A stretch of DNA of 64,000 nucleotides from Dryomyza anilis (Eukaryota > Arthropoda > Insecta > Diptera > Dryomyzidae). Location of the stretch: contig OX638131.1 in NCBI GenBank assembly GCA_951804985.1, positions 105,978,464 through 106,042,463 of the forward strand, in the 5' to 3' direction. Position numbers and translations under genes: made by a program. The notes beneath the pieces are model-generated. The model saw only the letters and a program-made list of their open reading frames with translations, had not been told where the DNA came from and did not search any database. Below, piece by piece: positions 56,190 through 64,000 of this stretch. Position 1 is the first letter of the stretch. Every line of letters begins with the position of its first letter.

Positions 56190-58040
56190 GGATCCGTACG
56201 ATATGTCGAAAAAAATGTCCAAACCTAAAAATATTGAAATTTTAAGCGAACGCCAAAATATTATTTGGCAGAAACAAAAAAAGCGGATCTTTTTTTTTAA
56301 TCCAGAAAATATCGAGAAATCTTTGTAACCATAAAATGTTGAAAAATATTTGTAACTATACGTACGCAAACATTTTTTTTTATAAGATAAAAAAATGCCG
56401 AAATATCAAAATGTTTAAATACAAATTTCGAATCATATTTGGGCCACACCAAATCGACCAGGGATTGCAACTCGCCCTCAGCGATTTCTATGGAATTTTG
56501 GCAACTGATAAATGGCATCGAGATATGCATTTATCATTTTTTTAATATTTTTCCGACTACTATTTCCAGAGATACAGTCTAAAGTTTAAAAAATGTGTCA
56601 AAGGTCATTTTTGTATGGTATTGTATATCTCTTGATGCTAGAAACTTCGTTAAGGGTACTAGAAAAGCAATATTTTGACAATTTTAAGTCTTCTTAAAAT
56701 AAAGATGTGGATAATGTTTATTATCCTTGAACATCAAATTTCATGTTCTCAAAAAAAAAAAAAATATAATTTAAAAAATCAAACTTGTTGTTGATTTATT
56801 ATAAATTTTCGAGCCAAATTGCAAGATCCAAGATTCCACGGATCCTAGAGTAGCTAATAATTCGAATTCGTAGCGAAGATTCGGATTTTCGCTACGATGC
56901 CCAAACGCTCTTAAATCGGGTGAAATTCAGTATTGTCGGAACCACTCAATCGATTTTAAAAATTTAAAAAGTGTTGTACAGAGAGAACTGGAGAGAACTT
57001 AAGTTTTGAAATTGGAATTTGTATTTTTAATAGTTATGGAGATAAAAATCAGTAAATTTGAAATTTTGTTCATGAAATTTTTTTCAAAAATTGTAAAAAA
57101 TCCAAAAGTTATCCAATTTTTAAAATTCTTTTGTTTATGGAAAGCTTACATTGAGATCTAAAAATGTGCTTAAATGAGAAAATATCTTGTTTAGTTTTAA
57201 AGACATAGACTTGAACATGATTTTCTTTTTTAATTTTTGAAGACTTTACTTTACATATTTTTACATAGATTGTACATTTTATCATGAAATCAAAATATAT
57301 GTAAGGGACTTTTATAAACAATTAACACATAAATCATAAACTGAAAACCGTTTTAAAATATCTCAAGTGGTTTCGTAAATATAAAATTGTAACGTTGAAA
57401 AATTTTTTTTTATTTCCCATTTTTTCATTTTTTTTTTGGAAAATTTGTCTTTTTCGAAAATATAAGTTTTTTTTTTCTTCAGTATTATATACTTTTGTTA
57501 TATTTTTTTGATAGATAACATTACTGAGAATTTTTTAAATGATAACACTTATCCAAAATGTATTTAACCAATCTGGCAACACTGGTCAAAGTTCAAGTTT
57601 TTTTTTTTTTTTTTTAGACTTTGACCCCCTGCAGAAAAGTTTTCAAAGTCGGATAATTTTTGGATTTTTTACAATTTTTGAAACACTTTTTAATTTTTTA
57701 AAATCGGTTGAGTAGTTCCGACAATACTGAATTTCACCCGATTTAAGAGCGTTTGGGCACACTGTGCGATGGGACTCAGAATTGTGGTCTCTATGTCTTT
57801 ATATTTTAATAAAATATTTATAGATATTTTGCTTAATAATATACCTAAATGTTTTTGTCATTTTGCTTCATTTTCTATAATTGTTTTGCCATATTAATTT
57901 TCGAAATATTTAGTATTCGAAAAAAAAAATTTTCAACTTTTTTTTCGACATTTTTGTTTTCGACATTTGTTGGTTTTAGCATTTTTATTTTCTACATTTT
58001 TATCTGCGGTATTTTTAGTTTCGATATTAAAAATTCGGAC
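56190..58040. repeat. Foldback-like dispersed repeat, family E copy 2
   Basis: The left part (56190-56415) has degenerate ATGTCGAAAAAAATGTC-like motifs. The core 56440-56880 is the reverse complement of 118-500 (shared CTAGCATCAAGRGATAT and GATACAGTYYAAAGTT). The right arm (57890-58040) has TTTCGACATTTTTGTTTTCG motifs. A separate TIR transposon (56899-57758) interrupts it near the core end; copy 1 lacks that insert. Confidence 0.6.
56899..57758. mobile_element. TIR transposon with ~80-bp or longer inverted repeats
   Basis: The left end GCCCAAACGCTCTTAAATCG continues GGTGAAATTCAGTATTGTCG and GAACCACTCAATCGATTTTA. The same text reads in reverse from 57758 back to ~57670. Further inward similarity (AATTGTAAAAAATCCAAAA) is displaced by ~100 bp. 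The 860-bp unit has no ORF of note (a 70-codon minus ORF is not credible) and is therefore non-autonomous. No clear target duplication. Confidence 0.75.
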
Positions 58041-58689
58041 TTATCCTACAAGACCCAATTTTTATCTATAAGATTTATAAAGTGATTTTATAATTTATCA
58101 TAACAATTTATATAAAAATTTTAAATTAATAGTATAAATTAATAGTTGTTTTTATGCAAATAGTTTGAACACGATAATGCCAATCACAATGCAAAATTCA
58201 CGTATTTAGTAAATTCAATGGTAACTGCCTTATGATAGGTCAGTTTTCAATACCCCTCAAAAATTCACTGTGACGTAAAATGTCACTTCCCCTTAATTTA
58301 TCACGTTTTTTTCTTCGTTACGTTCTTTTATAGGGTACAAACTAAAGTGCGCATGTCTTAATTTGTGTAGAGTTATGTAGAGATGTTTGCGATATTTTTA
58401 GTACTAAGCATACGCCAAACGTGTACAATTTTCTAACATGATATAAAAATTAATTTCATCAAAATATTTTATATACTGATTTTTCTTAAATTGTATTGTT
58501 TAATAACAATTTGTTATTTTTTTAAGTGCAAATGAAAATATATAAAATAAAATTTTAGTTATTTAAATTATTATTAATTTTATGATTTTTAGAAAATTTT
58601 CAATTTTGTATTTTAGTTTGCATTTACTTGAACTTACTTATTTATATTTAGATTTTTAGTAAAAATAACAATTTATGAGGAAAATTTTA
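58041..58689. other. Intergenic, no gene recognised
   Basis: AT-rich, leading into the minisatellite through increasingly unit-like sequence from ~58650. Confidence 0.45.
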
Positions 58690-61260
58690 ATTTCAAGTGA
58701 AAATTTTAATTTTGATGAATAATTGAATTTTTAGTGAAAAATTGAATTTTTAGTGAAAATTTGAATTTTTAGTGAAAAATTGAATTTTTAGTGAAAAATT
58801 GAATTTTTAGTGAAAAATTGAATTTTTAGTGAAAAATTGAATTTTTAGTGAAAAATTGAATTTTTAGTGAAAAATTGAATTTTTAGTGAAAAATTGAATT
58901 TTTAGTGAAAAATTGAATTTTTAGTGAAAAATTGAATTTTTAGTGAAAAATTGAATTTTTAGTGAAAAATTGAATTTTTAGTGAAAAATTGAATTTTTAG
59001 TGAACATTTGATTTTTTAGTGAAAAATTGATTTTTTAGTGAAAAATTGATTTTTTAGTGAAAAATTAAATTTTTAGTGAAAAATTGAATTTTTAGTGAAA
59101 AATTGAATTTTTAGTAAAAAATTGATTTTTTAGTGAAAAATTGAATTTTTAGTGAAAAATTGAATTTTTAGTGAAAAATTGAATTTTTAGTGAAAAATTG
59201 AATTTTTAGTGAAAAATTGAATTTTTAGTGAAAAATTGAATTTTTAGTGAAAAATTGAATTTTTAGTGAAAAATTGAATTTTTAGTGAAAAATTGAATTT
59301 TTAGTGAAAAATTGAATTTTTAGTGAAAAATTGAATTTTTAGTGAAAAATTGAATTTTTAGTGAAAAATTGAATTTTTAGTGAAAAATTGAATTTTTAGT
59401 GAAAAATTGAATTTTTAGTGAAAAATTGAATTTTTAGTGAAAAATTGAATTTTTAGTGAAAAATTTTAGTGAAAAATTGAATTTTTAGTGAAAAATTGAA
59501 TTTTTAGTGAAAAATTGAATTTTTAGTGAAAAATTGAATTTTTAGTGAAAAATTGAATTTTTAGTGAAAAATTGAATTTTTAGTGAAAAATTGAATTTTT
59601 AGTGAAAAATTGAATTTTTAGTGAAAAATTGAATTTTTAGTGAAAAATTGAATTCTTAGTGAAAAATTTAATTTTTAGTGAAAATTGAATTTTTAGTGAA
59701 AAATTGAATTTTTAGTGAAAAATTGAATTTTTAGTGAAAAATTGAATTCTTAGTGAAAAATTTAATTTTTAGTGAAAAATTGAATTTTTAGTGAAAAATT
59801 GAATTAATTATAGTGAAAAATTAAATTTTTGGTGAAAAATTGAATTTTTAGTGAAAAATTGAATTTTTAGTGAAAAATTGAATTTTTAGTGAAAAATTGA
59901 ATTTTTAGTGAAAAATTGAATTTTTAGTGAAAAATTGAATTTTTAGTGAAAAATTGAATTTTTAGTGAAAAATTGAATTTTTAGTGAAAAATTGAATTTT
60001 TAGTGAAAAATTGAATTTTTAGTGAAAAATTGAATTTTTAGTGAAAAATTGAATTTTTAGTGAAAAATTGAATTTTTAGTGAAAAATTGAATTTTTAGTG
60101 AAAAATTGAATTTTTAGTGAAAAATTGAATTTTTAGTGAAAAATTGAATTTTTAGTGAAAAATTTAATTTTTAGTGAAAAATTTAATTTTTAGTGAAAAA
60201 TTTAATTTTTAGTGAAAAATTTAATTTTTAGTGAAAAATTGAATTTTTAGTGAAAAATTGAATTTTTAGTGAAAAATTGAATTTTTAGTGAAAAATTGAA
60301 TTTTTAGTGAAAAATTGAATTTTTAGTGAAAAATTGAATTTTTAGTGAAAAATTGAATTTTTAGTGAAAAATTGAATTTTTAGTGAAAAATTGAATTTTT
60401 AGTGAAAAATTGAATTTTTAGTGAAAAATTGAATTTTTAGTGAAAAATTGAATTTTTAGTGAAAAATTGAATTTTTAGTGAAAAATTGAATTTTTAGTGA
60501 AAAATTGAATTTTTAGTGAAAAATTGAATTTTTAGTGAAAAATTGAATTTTTAGTGAAAAATTGAATTTTTAGTGAAAAATTGAATTTTTAGTGAAAAAT
60601 TGAATTTTTAGTGAAAAATTGAATTTTTAGTGAAAAATTGAATTTTTAGTGAAAAATTGAATTTTTAGTGAAAAATTGAATTTTTAGTGAAAAATTGAAT
60701 TTTTAGTGAAAAATTGAATTCTTAGTGAAAAATTTAATTTTTAGTGAAAATTGAATTTTTAGTGAAAAATTGAATTTTTAGTGAAAAATTGAATTCTTAG
60801 TGAAAAATTTAATTTTTAGTGAAAAATTGAATTTTTAGTGAAAAATTGAATTAATTATAGTGAAAAATTAAATTTTTGGTGAAAAATTGAATTTTTAGTG
60901 AAAAATTGAATTTTTAGTGAAAAATTGAATTTTCAGTGAAAAATTGAATTTTTAGTGAAAAATTGAATTTTTAGTGAAAAATTGAATTTTTAGTGAAAAA
61001 TTGAATTTTTAGTGAAAAATTGAATTTGTTAGTGAAAAATTGAATTTTGAGTGAAAAATTGAATTTTTAGTGAAAAATTGAATTTTTAGTGAAAAATTGA
61101 ATTCTTAGTGAAAAATTTAATTTTTAGTGAAAATTGAATTTTTAGTGAAAAATTGAATTTTTAGTTAAAATTTGAATTGTTAGAGAAATTTGAACTTTTA
61201 GTGAAAATTTGAGTTTATAGTGAATATAAATTTTTAGTGAAAATTTGAATTAATTTTAAT
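58690..61260 (+). repeat. 19-bp minisatellite, array 3 (largest, most homogeneous)
   Basis: About 130 copies of GAATTTTTAGTGAAAAATT, mostly identical over long runs, with degenerate units at both edges. Distinctive variant strings (GAATTCTTAGTG, GAATTAATTATAGTG, TTTTTGGTG) recur ~1.05 kb apart (59650-59830 and 60716-60895) and again in part at 61099, showing block duplication within the array. The unit has AAATT/AATTT ends and is largely self-complementary in composition. Confidence 0.97.
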
Positions 61261-62339
61261 GAAAAATAAAATGTTTGACTAAAAATTCAATTTTGTACTA
61301 AGTGAAAATTTTCATTTTTCTCTAATAAAACACGTGAAATTGTCACATTACTGCAGCCTTAGATAACCAAATTCAACTTGACCCAACTGCTGTCAATTAC
61401 CTTGAGCTTTAAGGACACTTATCTCGTAATAAATGTGCGCTGCTCTATTGTTCGAGACAGTTTTAAATATATTTAGAGAATAAGAAAACAATTTGAAAGA
61501 TAAATAGAAAACATAAAAAAATTCAAAATTTGACAAAAAGAATGAACACAAAAAATAAACAAAATATGTTCCCTGCCCATACAACGGGCTGCTGTATGGT
61601 TTTTGTTTGTTGTCCAAGGGTACAAGTTGAAGTGGATGTGCGCACCAATAACTGCAGCACTAAATTTCAGCATTGGCAACACTGACGATTTGGTCGTTGC
61701 TGCTGCATTGTCTCAAAAATACATTGAAGCAGCGATAGCAGCAGCTGCTGTTTCCAGCTTGCGACTAACAATAACTTTCAACATTGGCAGAAATAGCAGG
61801 GAACAAAGTAGGAAGTGCATCGAATTAACTGGATGGAGTTGAGTTGAGTGGCGTGGAGTGTGCGAAGGGCGTGGCAGTGGCCGCATTCGAAAGGGTCAAC
61901 AGAAGAATGCACTTAACTGGAAAAATTACAAGTTTTACTTGGGTGTCCAATGCAATTGTTTTATTTTTCGGTTTATACTTTGTATTTTTTTAGTTTTTTT
62001 GTAGTCCAAGACATTTGAAATGAGGTGAAGATTTAATCGTTAGTTTTTTAAATGATATCAAAATCTGAATGTAATTGAGAATATAAAAAAAAGTATATTT
62101 AGTAGTTAATAGAGAAAAATATAAAATATTTTGTAAAATACACGTAAGAACTTTCGTAAATTTATACGAAAAATTAAGAATTCTGCTTCGACCGCGATAC
62201 CAATTAAAATGAAATGGAGCTACGAGTTGCTATTTCTGTTTTTACTAATTGTTCGTAAAAAAACACGACTGTTTCGTAAAATTCTACGTAAATATAGTTT
62301 CAAAATATACGAAAGTTTAGTAATTTAATCGTAAATATA
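61261..62339. other. Intergenic, no gene recognised
   Basis: 61570-61910 is less AT-rich (GCAGCAGCTGCTG-type words). The 79-codon plus ORF 61603-61842 is Ala-rich with no recognisable domain and is not called. The rest is AT-rich. Confidence 0.45.
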
Positions 62340-63358
62340 CACGCTGCAAAAAAAAGGGATCTTCCAAACATAATTTAGCAGGTAATACATATATCTTTGG
62401 AGCTTTATGCAAACAAAAGTATTATGTCATTGCCAAACATTATTATAATAACAGCCAAACATATTTTTGTTTTCGTTCAAACATATTTATGTTCAGAATG
62501 AATAATTTTCGGCGTTTTTGCAAACATATATATGTTTGAATGTGAAAAACATTTTATTTATATGTAAACATATATATGTTTACATTTACTTTTAATATAA
62601 AAATAGTAAATTTAGTTCAAATATCTTCTTTATACAATATTCGTTGTTTCCCTATTTTTAAATTACATTTTTTTTTATTTATATTATATAATTATAAACC
62701 TAAACTTTTATTTTATTTTTATTACACATATTTTATTTATACCTAATAATTTTATTTCCATCTATTGTTCCTATTTTAGTACAGTACATTACGGATGAAT
62801 TGGCAATTTCACAAGAAGCCACTATCTGGTATTAACAGTAATTGGCGATACTTAAACAAATTCATCCACCAAAAAGAACTTTTGAACTATATGAAAAGTA
62901 TTAATATGAGTGTTACTGAGTGCTAAAGTATTAATGTGAGTGTTACTGAGCGCTGTTATATAATTGTGATATCGTAATGCCAAACATATATATAATCAAA
63001 ATAATGCTATTATTTTTAAATTCGTTGTCACCCAGTAACAATCACGAATAACATAATACATATAATTCAAAGAACCTTTTATTGACGTTGGGTGTGTTAA
63101 ATAGCGGAAATATCAAACATAGATATATTAATATCTGATAAAAAATATATATTTCTACAGAAACATTAATATAGTAAATTCATGTAAATCCGCGATTAAA
63201 GCAATTTATATTTACATATCGTATAATAATATTTCAATCTGAACAAAATAATACAATTTAATTATAATGTAATTAGATATTACTCCCAATATGTATATGG
63301 TGATTTCGAATTACGTTATAATTACATTCAAGCATATTCAAACAAATCTTTTCTATCC
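62340..63358 (+). mobile_element. Family D element, copy 2
   Basis: 1019 bp collinear with 47916-48927 from CACGCTGCAAAAAAAAGGG to CAAACAAATCTTTTCTATCC, with only scattered substitutions and small indels (for example a repeated ATGAGTGTTACTGAG stretch near 62905-62950). Same palindromic AACATATATATGTT series. No ORF. Confidence 0.8.
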
Positions 63359-64000
63359 TTAACTTAACGTTTGCTATATGGATAATTATAAATTTTAGCT
63401 AGAATATAAAATATTGATGATATGTTTCAACAATATACGGAAATATTTGTAAATTTAACAAACCAATTAAAATTAAATTAAAAAGATTTTCTGCAAAACC
63501 TTGCACCACGAAAGTCGTACAAAAGCATCTATACAGCTATTTCACCGATAGGGTTCCCTTGTAATTTTATATTTATCTATGTATTGCCGACACCATATCT
63601 CGTCGTCTCCACACCTCCATCCATCATGTATCTCTTTCTCTATCAGTCTCACTATATATCTATCTGTCTCGTGTCTCGGTTGTTGAGGGTTATTTACACT
63701 AATTTGATAAGGTTACGTTTAAGTTATGCTGATATCCGCTTGCTATCAGTTTCCGTTGCACGTGAGTGAGACGAGCACCCATAACAGCACCAGCAGCCGG
63801 CAAATTACGTGACCTGCAACATAAATCCCAACGTAGCCGGAGCGACATTAAAACGTTATAAAATTAGTCACTGAGAATAGAAATATTGAAATATTGAAAA
63901 TATCCAGCATCACAGCAGAGTAGTGCCAAAATACAATAACTACTTGGATGGTCAGTGAAATGTGAAAAAATATATGTGGCAAACATTGATGTCTGCGTAC
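63359..64000. other. Right-edge region, possible 5' region of a gene beyond the window
   Basis: From ~63590 the sequence loses its transposon character: TCTC/CTCC-rich text, then CACGTGAGTGAGACGAGCAC and a TTATAAAATTAGTC stretch at 63855. This could be upstream or 5' untranslated sequence of a gene to the right. No coding exon can be supported within the window. Confidence 0.25.

Noticed and set aside
58690..61260. CRISPR-like array
   Set aside because: Units are contiguous with no unique spacers, and the genome is an insect.

Overview
The window looks like nuclear DNA of a higher (brachyceran, probably calyptrate) fly. It is very AT-rich and gene-poor. It holds one spliced insect-type chitinase gene with short GT-AG introns, and most other recognisable content is transposable-element debris and simple or satellite repeats. 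The species cannot be named from the sequence alone.

Protein-coding content. The one host gene I can support is a GH18 chitinase on the minus strand (five exons, 27708 to 25610, predicted 469 aa). It has a signal peptide, the catalytic FDGLDLDWE motif, a Gly/Ser/Thr linker and a C-terminal six-cysteine chitin-binding domain. A TATA box lies upstream and an AATAAA signal just past the stop. About 250 bp downstream is an apparently intact RTE-type non-LTR retrotransposon (22017-25337) with a 1014-aa endonuclease/reverse-transcriptase ORF. It has a TTAC/TAAG-repeat tail and a perfect 14-bp target-site duplication. It landed inside a small TIR element (family C), three more copies of which sit just upstream of the chitinase. 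A 5'-truncated, poly-A-tailed LINE fragment lies at 55164-55612.

Layout. 1-9 kb: fragments of dispersed families (A, B, E, K) and an inverted pair of about 430-bp MITEs. 9.6-12.7 kb: tandem repeats, then a TIR element (F) carrying a tRNA-derived SINE in one arm and a family A element in the other, then a second SINE. 13-16.6 kb: a possible promoter and the first 19-bp minisatellite array. 16.6-21.5 kb: simple repeats, a foldback-like element, families B and H, a perfect 49-bp-arm hairpin and a MITE. 22-29.3 kb: RTE, chitinase and the family C cluster. 29-35.6 kb: mostly featureless AT-rich DNA with one family B copy. 35.66-38.56 kb: a nearly perfect 7-bp satellite, about 410 units. 39-44 kb: foldback and TIR elements. 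44.5-46.1 kb: the 19-bp minisatellite in inverted orientation. 47.5-49.1 kb: a family B copy split by a 1-kb element (D). 49-55.6 kb: a repeated TAACGCCCGTCAC motif, MITEs (one hAT-like with an 8-bp duplication) and the LINE fragment. 56-58 kb: a second foldback-like E element holding a long-TIR transposon. 58.7-61.2 kb: the largest and cleanest 19-bp array. 62.3-63.4 kb: a second D copy.

I found no operon, CRISPR array, rRNA or genuine tRNA gene, and no evidence of a new multi-gene system. The most notable signals are the two satellite families (the 19-bp one in three arrays of differing age and orientation), the dated nested insertions around the chitinase gene, and several transposon families not tied here to any named family. 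The letters A-K are labels used only in this annotation.
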